From NCBI GenBank assembly GCA_030595125.1, contig JAUVDV010000006.1, positions 24,708-88,707 on the forward strand: a DNA stretch of 64,000 nucleotides, in the 5' to 3' direction. Below, one piece after another: positions 27,091 to 35,345 of the stretch. The position numbers and the translations under genes are program-made. The stretch is from Deltaproteobacteria bacterium. Lineage in GTDB: Bacteria; Myxococcota_A; Polyangia; JAAYKL01. The notes under the pieces are model-generated. The model made no database searches. It saw only the letters and a list, made by a program, of their open reading frames with translations, and had not been told where the DNA came from. Position 1 is the first letter of the stretch. Each line of letters begins with the position of its first letter.

Positions 27091-28089
27091 CTAATCGCAC
27101 GCGGCGCAGTCGCAGACCAGATGGACGCCTCTGTCTTTCAACGTAGCAATGTTCGCGGCCTGGTCGTCGCAGTCGATGGGGTTGTACGTGAAGTGGGCTC
27201 CGCAACCGTCGGCGAAAGATGCGTTATCAACCAGCGGGGTAAGGTCGGTAATGCTATTTATCATGAAATAGATGTTATGAAGACCGGTCATTGAAGCAAC
27301 GGCGTCGATGTCCGATACATCGTTTGAAACGAAACCGAAATCGTATAAGCCCGTGAGTGACGCGAGCGGGTCGATGTCCGAAATCTCATTGTTGTCTAAG
27401 GATAACGCTATCAAATTATCAAGGGCGGACAACGGCGATACATCGGAGACTATATTATCTTCCAACCAGAGAATGTTGAGTTGGGTCAGGCCGGAAAGCG
27501 GTGAGACGTCCGAAATTTCGTTGTGTTGAAGTTCCAGCGTGGAGAGCTGGGTAAGGCCGGCCAGCGGCGACAGATCGTCTATCTGGTTCGCACTGGCGTA
27601 CAGAATCTCCAACGCGCTCGCGTTGGCCAGTGGGGAGAGATCGAAAGAGGAGTAGTTATTCTCAATGTTCACCCCATGGAGATTCGGCATGCATTCCAAT
27701 CCGGTGAGATCGGATATGTAGTGTTCCGGCACCAGGCCTTGTTCCGATGATGCGAGAGAAGCGAAGTATGTCAACTGTGCGACGTCCTCGGCGAGGATGT
27801 CTGCAGTGCACGTTTTTGTAACGTCGTCGAATATGCCCAGGCTCAAGCACACGGAGAGTTCGAAGTTTGGGTCCGGAAAATGGAGAATGCCTTCGCAGAC
27901 GAATTCAGTGTCGGTGTCTGTGTCGGTATCGGAATCTGCGTCGGAATCTGCGTCTGTGTCGGTATCGGAATCGACATCTCCGCCGTCAGGTGTGCCGCTC
28001 TGCCCGCCCCCCATCCAGCAACCGCAAATGGCCACGGTAGTGCAGAGCGCGAGCATCGGCCCCCAAACGGCCACTCTATTTACGGCCAT
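27091..28089 (-). CDS. internalin-like leucine-rich-repeat lipoprotein
   Basis: A 332-residue surface protein. ATG 28089 follows GGAGG closely. The signal peptide ends in a lipobox region AICGC. A linker of Asp alternating with Ser, Thr or Ala (about residues 40-62) is encoded by a GTGTCG/GAATC-rich repeat at about 27905-27979. Residues about 120-280 form six or more 22-residue leucine-rich repeats of the type ISDVSPLSGLTQLNILWLEDN, closest in pattern to internalins. A Cys-containing cap ends CDCAACD. It lies between trmFO and xerC, outside the conserved order. Likely a protein-binding surface receptor; ligand unknown. Confidence 0.82.
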   Translation of the reverse strand: MAVNRVAVWGPMLALCTTVAICGCWMGGGQSGTPDGGDVDSDTDTDADSDADSDTDTDTDTEFVCEGILHFPDPNFELSVCLSLGIFDDVTKTCTADILAEDVAQLTYFASLASSEQGLVPEHYISDLTGLECMPNLHGVNIENNYSSFDLSPLANASALEILYASANQIDDLSPLAGLTQLSTLELQHNEISDVSPLSGLTQLNILWLEDNIVSDVSPLSALDNLIALSLDNNEISDIDPLASLTGLYDFGFVSNDVSDIDAVASMTGLHNIYFMINSITDLTPLVDNASFADGCGAHFTYNPIDCDDQAANIATLKDRGVHLVCDCAACD

Positions 28090-28164
28090 GTGACCTCCTC
28101 GTAACCTGTGTACACGCCGTAGGGCTCGGAGGCAGTCCCGTCCCACACGGAAAAACATTTGGGG

Positions 28165-28206
28165 TCAAAGGTCTTGTCGGGCCTCATCGAGGACCTGAAC
28201 CTTCAT
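28165..28206 (-). pseudogene. truncated RelE/ParE-type toxin, 13 codons
   Basis: An ATG at 28206 overlaps the antitoxin stop as ATGA, the usual arrangement of type II toxin-antitoxin pairs. It encodes MKVQVLDEARQDL and then TGA at 28167-28165. These residues look like the first strand and helix of a RelE/ParE toxin (family N-termini of the type MKVxxLDEAxxDL). The remaining 80 or so codons are gone and the sequence continues into the LRR lipoprotein leader. It is therefore read as a toxin gene cut by deletion or by insertion of the LRR gene. Confidence 0.6.
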
Positions 28207-28421
28207 TTGGCTGAATCTCTGATTTTCTGTTTCGCTTGCGTCCAGTCGGTAAATTGAGACGAGCCGTCGCGAACCCGATTCTCGCGCGCGTGGAGAACAT
28301 CGGCGTGCCAGGCCGGAGACGGAATGCTATCGGCCGTGCGGCAAAGATCCTCCCAGATCTGTTCAAGCGCGCGTAACTTGTCCGCTGTCGTCATATTCTC
28401 GAGCGGCAAAGGCAACTCCAT
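28203..28421 (-). CDS. orphan type II antitoxin (addiction module component family)
   Basis: A 72-residue protein that resembles the addiction-module component family (TIGR02574/PF09720). It has an N-terminal helix (MTTADKLRALEQIWEDL), the conserved SPAWHADVLHAR segment and a C-terminal toxin-binding stretch (FTDWTQAKQKIRD). ATG 28421 has AAGGAGA 7 bp upstream; a longer in-frame start is less likely. The adjoining toxin gene is reduced to 13 codons, so the antitoxin is orphaned. It may still repress its own promoter or neutralise a toxin encoded elsewhere. A TATAGT -10-like hexamer overlaps the trmFO stop at 28462-28457. Confidence 0.7.
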   Translation of the reverse strand: MELPLPLENMTTADKLRALEQIWEDLCRTADSIPSPAWHADVLHARENRVRDGSSQFTDWTQAKQKIRDSAK

Positions 28422-28457
28422 GGTGTTTCTCCTTCCCTGGGGCATCTTCTTTCTTGA

Positions 28458-29792
28458 CTATACCACAGTCTCGTCAGAAGGAGCGGGCGCCATCCAGGTT
28501 TTCAGGTCTTCCAGGGCCTTGTTCGCCGCGCTCAGGCGGCGGTCTCTCTTCTTGACTCCCCGTTTTTTTCTCGGATGGTCGATCATGGCCCACACGACGT
28601 TGGAGGGCTGGTAGTTCCCGGCGGTCTTCCGGGTATGACGAATCAGTCCGCCGATGGCGGTAGTGGGCGGTGGGAGATCCTGGTTCAGGCCCTGCATTTC
28701 CAGGGCCACGGACATCCCCACGAACAGACCCGAGGCGATGGACTCGACATACCCCTCCACCCCGGTGATCTGCCCGGCCATGGACACATGGGGCGTGCGG
28801 ACAATGCGCATCCGGTCGTCGAGCACCCTCGGCGCATCCACAAAGGTATTCCTGTGCACCTGGCCGTACCTCTCGAAGACCGCGCTCGTAAGGCCCGGGA
28901 TCATTCTCAGAACCCTCTTCTGCTCGCCCCGCGTGAGCCGTGTCTGGAAACCCACCAGGTTGTAAGACGTACAAGCCGCGTTCTCCGGACGAAGCTGGAC
29001 AACAGCAAAGGGCCGGTTGCCAAGACGCGGATCGATAAGGCCGACGGGCTTCATGGGACCGTGGGCCGGGGTCAGGGGTCCCCGCGCCGCCATCTCCTCG
29101 ATGGGAAGACACCCCTCGAAAAAGGGCGCGGTCTCGAACTCGTGCAGGGGCGTCTTGTCGGCCCCGATCAACTCCCGCACGAACTCCATGTAATTCTTCT
29201 CGTCGAACGGACAATTCAGATACGCAGCGCCGTCGCCGGTTTCCTCGTATCGATCGGCCCTGAACACCACCGTACGATCGATGCTCTCCGCCGAAATCAA
29301 CGGCGCGATGGCATCGTGATAGTTGAGGACGGCGCCGTGTTCGCGCAAGGATTGAAGGAGCGCGCCATCCGTCAGGGGCCCGGTGGCAACGACCACCCTC
29401 TCATTGGCCGGAAGCACATCGAGGCGTTTCCTTTCGACGGAGATCAGGGGATGCGCGCTCACAGCATCATCCACCGCCTGCGAAAATTTATTCCGGTCCA
29501 CGGCCAGAGCTCCTCCGGCGGGAACTGCGGTCTCGTCGGCGCAGCGCATGAGCAGAGATCCGAGACAGCGCAACTCCTCTTTCAGCAGACCCACGGCCCC
29601 GGACAGGGAAGCGCCCCTCAGGGAATTGGAGCACACAAGCTCCGCCATCATGTCGCCAAAATGCGCGGGGGATCGATCCTGCGGCTTCATCTCCAGAAGA
29701 GTTACCTGAACGTCACGCTGCGCGAGCTGCCATGCCGCCTCGCAGCCGGCGAGTCCTCCTCCCACTACCGTAACGCTCGATATCTGGCACAT
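28458..29792 (-). CDS. trmFO: tRNA (m5U54) methyltransferase TrmFO
   Basis: A 444-residue FAD- and folate-dependent enzyme that methylates U54 in the T-loop of tRNA using methylenetetrahydrofolate. The FAD loop VTVVGGGLAGCEAAWQLA lies near the N-terminus. Other family motifs are VCSNSLRG, NCPFDEKNYMEFV, PFFEGCLPIEEMA and ARGPLTPAHGPMKPVGL, and FVGMSVALEMQG lies toward the end. ATG 29792 is chosen 4 bp after the preceding stop; a TTG 12 bp upstream is a weaker option. It sits in the conserved topA-trmFO-xerC order but directly abuts the inserted beta-helix gene. Confidence 0.94.
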   Translation of the reverse strand: MCQISSVTVVGGGLAGCEAAWQLAQRDVQVTLLEMKPQDRSPAHFGDMMAELVCSNSLRGASLSGAVGLLKEELRCLGSLLMRCADETAVPAGGALAVDRNKFSQAVDDAVSAHPLISVERKRLDVLPANERVVVATGPLTDGALLQSLREHGAVLNYHDAIAPLISAESIDRTVVFRADRYEETGDGAAYLNCPFDEKNYMEFVRELIGADKTPLHEFETAPFFEGCLPIEEMAARGPLTPAHGPMKPVGLIDPRLGNRPFAVVQLRPENAACTSYNLVGFQTRLTRGEQKRVLRMIPGLTSAVFERYGQVHRNTFVDAPRVLDDRMRIVRTPHVSMAGQITGVEGYVESIASGLFVGMSVALEMQGLNQDLPPPTTAIGGLIRHTRKTAGNYQPSNVVWAMIDHPRKKRGVKKRDRRLSAANKALEDLKTWMAPAPSDETVV

Positions 29793-29796
29793 TCTG

Positions 29797-31926
29797 TCAA
29801 CCAAACAGCATCATACCAATAGAGATCACCGAGAACGGCCGTTGAGGGCGTGTCGTGTCATGTCCGATTAACTCCGAGCAACCGCACGAGTTGGATTTCT
29901 TTGGGGACTCGTCAAGGCCACCGTCAGGGTCAGTGTCGGAATCCGAGTCGGTGTCGGAATCCGAATCGATGTCTACATCTGCATCGGGACCGATTCCTCC
30001 GAGTTCATGCGCCCCGAGATCCGGACCATTGTCCACGTAGTTATCGTTGACGCCCGGGATCGGAATACCAACATCGATAGCGGGGCTTGTCTCTTCGAGG
30101 GAGTAGTTGCTACCCGGACCATCCACAAAGAGCGGATCGGCTGAGACACAGTTTTCGCACTGACCTTCGGCGTTGAAGTAATCCAAAACAGTATCGTAAT
30201 TTGATCCCTGGTAGTAAACGAGACGATCCCCGCTCGAGAACAAAAGATCGTAGTCATGAAAGAAGGGATCGGCGCCGGAGTTCACATAGTAAAAAGCATG
30301 GTCTGTTCCCACCCAGATGTTGTTCAACAAGTGAACGTTCGACCAATCAGAATCGTCGGTGACGCCGAACGCCGCTTGATCGACCTCGTAGGTCACGCCA
30401 GTATTGTGATACGCGAATATGTCGCCCGAGGGCCGTGGATCCGCGACATTAAATTTCATCGAGCGAGTCATCCAATCCGAGCCGGCTCCCACGTTCTTGA
30501 GATCAACCATGAGGTTGCGGATAACGTAGGTTGGGCCTCCAACCGCCGGCGCAACCGAGACTCCCACCAGAGCATCTTCGAAACGGTTGAGCATTATTCG
30601 AATATTTGAGCATTCCCCATCGGTCTCTATTCCATCGTCTCCCAGGTGAAAAAAAGTATTCGAGATCACGTCAGCATTGTTGGGGTGGTTCATCAACTGA
30701 TTGCCACATATGTTTATCCCGTCAAAAGAATCGTGGACAACATTGTCCATAAAGACGATGCCCTGACCGTCGTAGTCAGAGTCCACTGCGATGGCGCCGC
30801 TCTCCATCCCGCCCTGGGATTTCACGGCAGCCCACGGAAACTCTGCCAACCCTCTATCGGAGAACTCGTTGTTCATCACCGTGAGATCATCCACGTTATT
30901 CTTGATCCAGACTCCTGGCATGACGTGTTCGAAAAGGTTTTCGACTATCCATACGTCATGGGATCCGTCGCGAACCATTATTCCCTCGGCGTACTCCACG
31001 CCACCGAAAGATCGGATGGTCAACCCTCGAACGACAACATTGGGGGCACCCTCGATCCAGAACGCCCGGCCGAGAGAAGAGACCTCTATCACGTGTCCGG
31101 CCGGCGCAGCATCTCCCGGCAATCGAACATGGACCAGCGATCCGTCAAAGTAGAACCCACCATCGGTTCCCTCCGTCAGGCCGGCAAGATCGCTCAGGCT
31201 CTCGTACCGCCACATCCGAGTATCATCCACCGCAACGTATCTGGTCTGGGATACTGATGCTGAATATCTACCTCCGCCTTCGTCTGTCCACGCCGCCGGA
31301 TCGAGGAGCGCAGGTTCAGCACCGCTCATAACAACCTCACCATCGCCTGCCGAACGAACTATTATCGGCGCGGCAGCTGTTCCACCGGCTCCGATGTTGA
31401 CCTCCTCGTGATAGGTGCCAGCGTGGATCAAAACAGCATCTCCCGGCAATGCAACTCCTACCGCATGTTGAACAGTCTCGAAGGGAGCTGTGTCGGTGCC
31501 GGTGTTTCCATCGTCTCCGTCGGGGGCCACGTGATATGTGTTTCCCGTCGACAGCGGAATGCTGCTTGTCCTGGTCTGGTCAGTGGCGGTAAGGGTGCCG
31601 TTTGTGACACCATCCGGATCGTCCAGGGTCACTCGAACCTCGTAAGAAGTGCTCTCGCTCAGAAAAAAAGCGCTGCCCACGAAGCGGTCCGATCCCACTT
31701 CGGACAGATCGTGGACCTGGACAAAACCTGTACCGTTTATATCTATTTCCAGGGAGGCAGTTGCGTTCGAGTTTGCATCACCGGTGTACACCACATCGAC
31801 GCCCACGTTGTTAAAAGTCGAGTGAGTGGCGATTGAAACTCCTTCTATGGCGTTCTGCGCAGACGCGCTTGAACAACTGAAAACAACGATCAAACCGGCA
31901 TACATTGCAACGACATTGCGTCTCAT
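29797..31926 (-). CDS. secreted parallel beta-helix protein
   Basis: A 709-residue secreted protein. ATG 31926 lies 8 bp after AGGA. The signal peptide ends near SCSSASAQ. Residues about 140-210 match the DUF1565-type opening of right-handed beta-helices (YHVAPDGDDGNTGTDTAPFETVQHAV), followed by a long beta-helix with many Asn/Asp turns (about 210-620). The C-terminus has a Ser/Asp/Thr linker (about 29924-29988) and SNSCGCSEL, then a short hydrophobic stretch ending GMMLFG with no basic tail. This resembles a MYXO-CTERM-like Cys-Gly-Cys sorting signal that has been cut short. It may bind or cleave polysaccharide; no catalytic residues are identifiable. Confidence 0.75.
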   Translation of the reverse strand: MRRNVVAMYAGLIVVFSCSSASAQNAIEGVSIATHSTFNNVGVDVVYTGDANSNATASLEIDINGTGFVQVHDLSEVGSDRFVGSAFFLSESTSYEVRVTLDDPDGVTNGTLTATDQTRTSSIPLSTGNTYHVAPDGDDGNTGTDTAPFETVQHAVGVALPGDAVLIHAGTYHEEVNIGAGGTAAAPIIVRSAGDGEVVMSGAEPALLDPAAWTDEGGGRYSASVSQTRYVAVDDTRMWRYESLSDLAGLTEGTDGGFYFDGSLVHVRLPGDAAPAGHVIEVSSLGRAFWIEGAPNVVVRGLTIRSFGGVEYAEGIMVRDGSHDVWIVENLFEHVMPGVWIKNNVDDLTVMNNEFSDRGLAEFPWAAVKSQGGMESGAIAVDSDYDGQGIVFMDNVVHDSFDGINICGNQLMNHPNNADVISNTFFHLGDDGIETDGECSNIRIMLNRFEDALVGVSVAPAVGGPTYVIRNLMVDLKNVGAGSDWMTRSMKFNVADPRPSGDIFAYHNTGVTYEVDQAAFGVTDDSDWSNVHLLNNIWVGTDHAFYYVNSGADPFFHDYDLLFSSGDRLVYYQGSNYDTVLDYFNAEGQCENCVSADPLFVDGPGSNYSLEETSPAIDVGIPIPGVNDNYVDNGPDLGAHELGGIGPDADVDIDSDSDTDSDSDTDPDGGLDESPKKSNSCGCSELIGHDTTRPQRPFSVISIGMMLFG

Positions 31927-31954
31927 GGCATTCATCCTATTCGGTGAAGAACGG

Positions 31955-31983
31955 ATTATACACAATTGCCATTCTGTTGTCCC
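31955..31983 (-). promoter_or_regulatory. candidate promoter of the beta-helix gene
   Basis: On the minus strand, GGGACA (31983-31978) and a perfect TATAAT (31960-31955) are 17 bp apart, giving a start about 20 bp before the ATG. The inserted gene therefore probably has its own promoter and need not depend on the topA transcript. Confidence 0.5.
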
Positions 31984-32025
31984 ATCTCGACATTTGATAC
32001 AGTGGAAAGTGAGGCGGGAACGAGC

Positions 32026-34293
32026 TTAAGACGGGGTTTCGGTCTTCTTGAATCCACAACCATCTGCAATGCACTTGAGTTCCCTGGCGCCCTTCCGACG
32101 GGCGGACACCACCAGGAACCCGGCCCCGCAGTTTGGACACTTATCCTTGATGGGAGTACCCCACACGACAAAATCGCAGGCGGTCTTCTTGTACTCGCTG
32201 CACCCGTAGAAAACCCGTCCCTTGCGAGTGCGTCGCTCCACGAGCTCGCCGTTGCAGCCCTCCTTGGGACAGTCTATCCCCGTGGGCATGGAGCGGGTGG
32301 CCTTGCAATCCGGATATCCTGAACAGGCGAGAAAATCACCGAAACGCCCGCGCTTGCGCACCATTTGTTTGCCGCATTCGTCGCACTTGATGTCCACCGG
32401 CTCCGCCTGCACAGCACCCTTGGCGGACTCGAGTTCCCTGGTATTGCGACAATCGGGATAGCCCGAACAGGCGAGAAAACGCCCGTTTCGTCCCCACTTG
32501 ATAACCATGGGCTTGCCGCAGCTATCGCACTTCTCGTCGGATTTCTCTGTCAAATCGCGCACGCCCTTCATCTCCCGTAGCGCATTTTGCACTTCGACCT
32601 TGAAGGGTTCGTAGAAATCCTTGAGCAGTTCGACCCAGTCCTGGGTTCCGTCCTCGATCCTGTCCAGCGATTCTTCCATGGATGCGGTGAAGTCGATATC
32701 GAGGATTCGCGGAAAATGAAGTACGAGACGCTCTGTCACTATCTCACCCAGCTCGGACGGGGAGAGCTTGCCCTCCTCCTTTTTCACGTACTTTCTGTCC
32801 TGGATGGTCGTGAGTATGGTGGCGTAGGTGGATGGACGACCGATTCCGCGCTCCTCGAGATCCCTGATGAGGGTTCCCTCGGTAAAGCGGGCGGGCGGCT
32901 GTGTGAACTTCTGCAGCGCCGTGACTCCTTCACCGGTCATTTTGAGGATATCGCCCTCATTGAGTTGTGGAAGCACCGTCGATTCGTCATCCGAGTCGGC
33001 GAATCCGTTCTTCCCGTTGGCGGGAGCAGGATCTCCTGTCACCTCGAGCCAACCCTTGAACTTCAGCACCGAACCCGACGCCCTGAGGCTGTGATCGCCC
33101 GCGTCGATCTGTACGGATGTCCTGTCGTAAATGGCGGGCTTCATCTGACACGCCGTGAAACGCTCCCATACCACGCTATAGAGCTTGCGCTGATCTGCGG
33201 TCAGGTACTTGCCCACCTCCTGCGGCACAAATCGTATCGAAGTGGGGCGAATAGCCTCATGGGCATCCTGGGCGCTCTTCCTGCTCTTGTATACATTCGG
33301 CTTGGCCGGAACCGCCTTCGCGCCGAATTTATCGCCGATGAACTCCCTCGCCTCCGCGACCGAGTCAGCGGACAACCGCACCGAATCGGTCCTCATGTAC
33401 GTGATGAGACCCACGCTGCCCTCGGAGCCCAGGTCCACTCCCTCGTAGAGCTGTTGCGCTACCATCATGGTGCGCTTCGCGGTGAATCGGAATCTCCTGG
33501 CCATCTCCTGCTGCAGACGGCTTGTAATGAAGGGTGGAAGCGCGGCCCGGCGTCTCTCCTTGCGATCGATCTTTGCAACCGTGAAACTGGCCTCGCGAAG
33601 ATCATCTGTGATTCCTGTGGCTGTCTTCTCGTCCCCGACGTTGACCTTTTTGCCGTGACTACCGTAATACGCGGCGTTGAACAGCGGTGGCTTATCGCCC
33701 TCAACCTGAACCCCGATCTTCCAGTACTCTCGAGGTTTAAAAGCGTTGATCTCGCTTTCCCTGTCCACGACCAGCCTCAGGGCAACAGACTGAACACGTC
33801 CCGCCGAAAGCCCCCGCCTGACCTTCTTCCACAGAATCGGAGAGATTTCGTAGCCAACCAATCTGTCCAGAATTCGGCGAGCCTGTTGCGACTCGAACCG
33901 CCTGCTGTTGATCGGCAGCGGGTTATTCAGACCCTCGGTGATCCCCTTCTTGGTTATCTCGTTGAACAGGATGCGGCGTATGCGGTCCTTGTCGATACCC
34001 AGTTCTTCGGCGATGTGCCACGCAATGGCCTCTCCTTCGCGATCCGGATCCAGCGCCAGATAGATATCCTGCGCCTGCTGCGCGGACTTGATCAGATCTC
34101 TCAGGACCTTTTTCTTGCCAGGAATGACCTGGTATTCGGGGGTGAAGCCGTCATCGACGGCCACTCCAATCTTTGACTTCGGCAGATCCTTCACGTGGCC
34201 GAGCGAGGCCTTCACGGAGAACGAGTTTCCCAGGTACTTCCTGATGGTGCGCGCCTTGGCGGGTGATTCGACTATAACTAGAGATTTCGGCAT
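32026..34293 (-). CDS. topA: DNA topoisomerase I
   Basis: A 755-residue type IA topoisomerase that relaxes negative supercoils. The Toprim domain opens KSLVIVESPAKARTIRKYLG and contains the metal-binding DPDREGEAIAWH. The catalytic Tyr is in GLITYMRTDSVRLS. Four C-terminal zinc-finger-like modules follow: two of the type CxxCG...CSGYPDC, one with a CPKEGC start and one CPNCG...CIADGC. ATG 34293 is chosen; a GTG 12 bp upstream lies too close to AGGAGG. It follows dprA by 21 bp. Confidence 0.95.
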   Translation of the reverse strand: MPKSLVIVESPAKARTIRKYLGNSFSVKASLGHVKDLPKSKIGVAVDDGFTPEYQVIPGKKKVLRDLIKSAQQAQDIYLALDPDREGEAIAWHIAEELGIDKDRIRRILFNEITKKGITEGLNNPLPINSRRFESQQARRILDRLVGYEISPILWKKVRRGLSAGRVQSVALRLVVDRESEINAFKPREYWKIGVQVEGDKPPLFNAAYYGSHGKKVNVGDEKTATGITDDLREASFTVAKIDRKERRRAALPPFITSRLQQEMARRFRFTAKRTMMVAQQLYEGVDLGSEGSVGLITYMRTDSVRLSADSVAEAREFIGDKFGAKAVPAKPNVYKSRKSAQDAHEAIRPTSIRFVPQEVGKYLTADQRKLYSVVWERFTACQMKPAIYDRTSVQIDAGDHSLRASGSVLKFKGWLEVTGDPAPANGKNGFADSDDESTVLPQLNEGDILKMTGEGVTALQKFTQPPARFTEGTLIRDLEERGIGRPSTYATILTTIQDRKYVKKEEGKLSPSELGEIVTERLVLHFPRILDIDFTASMEESLDRIEDGTQDWVELLKDFYEPFKVEVQNALREMKGVRDLTEKSDEKCDSCGKPMVIKWGRNGRFLACSGYPDCRNTRELESAKGAVQAEPVDIKCDECGKQMVRKRGRFGDFLACSGYPDCKATRSMPTGIDCPKEGCNGELVERRTRKGRVFYGCSEYKKTACDFVVWGTPIKDKCPNCGAGFLVVSARRKGARELKCIADGCGFKKTETPS

Positions 34294-34314
34294 ACCTTGT
34301 ACCACTCCTCCTGA

Positions 34315-35238
34315 CTAACCTGTGCTCCTTACGAAATACTTTCCACCCCGGTCCTCCACAAAGCCCGACAACTCCAGGCTCATGAGAGAGGCGCCGGTCT
34401 CCGATGCGCCCAACCCGATCGTCGATGCGACATCGTCGATGTGCATGGGTGTTTCTCCAAGGACATCGAACACCAGAGCCTCATTTTCGCTGATTCCGGC
34501 CGGAACCGGAGCCTCTGACGCAGACTCCTTACCTCGCGAATTCATTTCGGGCAAGCTAAGTTGTCCGGACCTCGCGGATCCGTCCATCAGTCTCATTACG
34601 TCGGAGACATCCTCGATCAGGGCCGCTCCGTCGCGGATGAGCCCGTTGGCGCCTCGACTCTTTGACTCGTTCACCGACCCGGGAACCGCACCCACCGGCA
34701 CCTCGAGACCACGTGCGACCCGAGCGGTGATGAGCGCCCCGGAGCGTGCGGATGCCTGGATCACGATCACCGCGCAGGCCATGGCCGCAACCAGCCTGTT
34801 CCGCTTCGGAAAAGTCCAGCGGGTGGGCGGGGTGCCGGGCTCGAACTCGGAAATCAGAGCTCCTGATTGGGTTATTTCGCGAAATAGTTCCCGGTTGGAG
34901 GGCGGGTACATGTGATCGAAGCCCGATCCGATGATCGCCACGGTGGATCCGCCGGCCTCCAGCGCTCCACGATGGGCCGCCGTGTCAATCCCGGCAGCGC
35001 CCCCGGACAGCACTACCAGCCCCCTTGCGGTCAAGTCCGCGGCCAGATCCTCCGTATACCGGATCATCCCGCGATCGGCATCCCGGGAACCCACCAGCGC
35101 CACCATGGGCGCCGAAGGGATCTGACCGATCACGAACAGACGCTCAGGCGTGTCGCCGAGCATCTCGAGGCGTTCGGGATACCCGGGAGCCCTGCGATCC
35201 AGCTCTACCATCTCGCCCGGTATTGGGGATTGGGACAA
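34315..35238 (-). CDS. dprA: DNA processing protein DprA
   Basis: A 307-residue Rossmann-fold protein that loads RecA on incoming single-stranded DNA during transformation. Family motifs are VALVGSRDADRGMIRY, VVLSGGAAGIDTAAHRGAL, FPKRNRLVAAMA, and ARSGALITARVARGLEVPVGAVPG. A C-terminal winged-helix DML1-like region (about 245-305) is present. The start is TTG 35238, 8 bp after GGAGG; ATG 35211 is the alternative. Its presence hints at natural competence, but no other competence gene is in this window. Confidence 0.92.
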   Translation of the reverse strand: MSQSPIPGEMVELDRRAPGYPERLEMLGDTPERLFVIGQIPSAPMVALVGSRDADRGMIRYTEDLAADLTARGLVVLSGGAAGIDTAAHRGALEAGGSTVAIIGSGFDHMYPPSNRELFREITQSGALISEFEPGTPPTRWTFPKRNRLVAAMACAVIVIQASARSGALITARVARGLEVPVGAVPGSVNESKSRGANGLIRDGAALIEDVSDVMRLMDGSARSGQLSLPEMNSRGKESASEAPVPAGISENEALVFDVLGETPMHIDDVASTIGLGASETGASLMSLELSGFVEDRGGKYFVRSTG

Positions 35239-35345
35239 CGTATCGGCCTCCGGTCCTGTTTCATGCTGTTGAAAGACCAGAGTAATAGAGAGGGTACCTA
35301 CCCATCGTCAAGTTTGTTTTGGGAAAAAAGGAAATCGGATGCGTG

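Noticed and set aside
28575..29822. 415-codon antisense frame across trmFO
   Set aside because: trmFO motifs are complete on the minus strand; the plus-strand product is low-complexity His/Arg/Gly sequence.
32587..34176. 529-codon antisense frame inside topA
   Set aside because: The opposite strand is an unambiguous topoisomerase I; the antisense product shows no motif.
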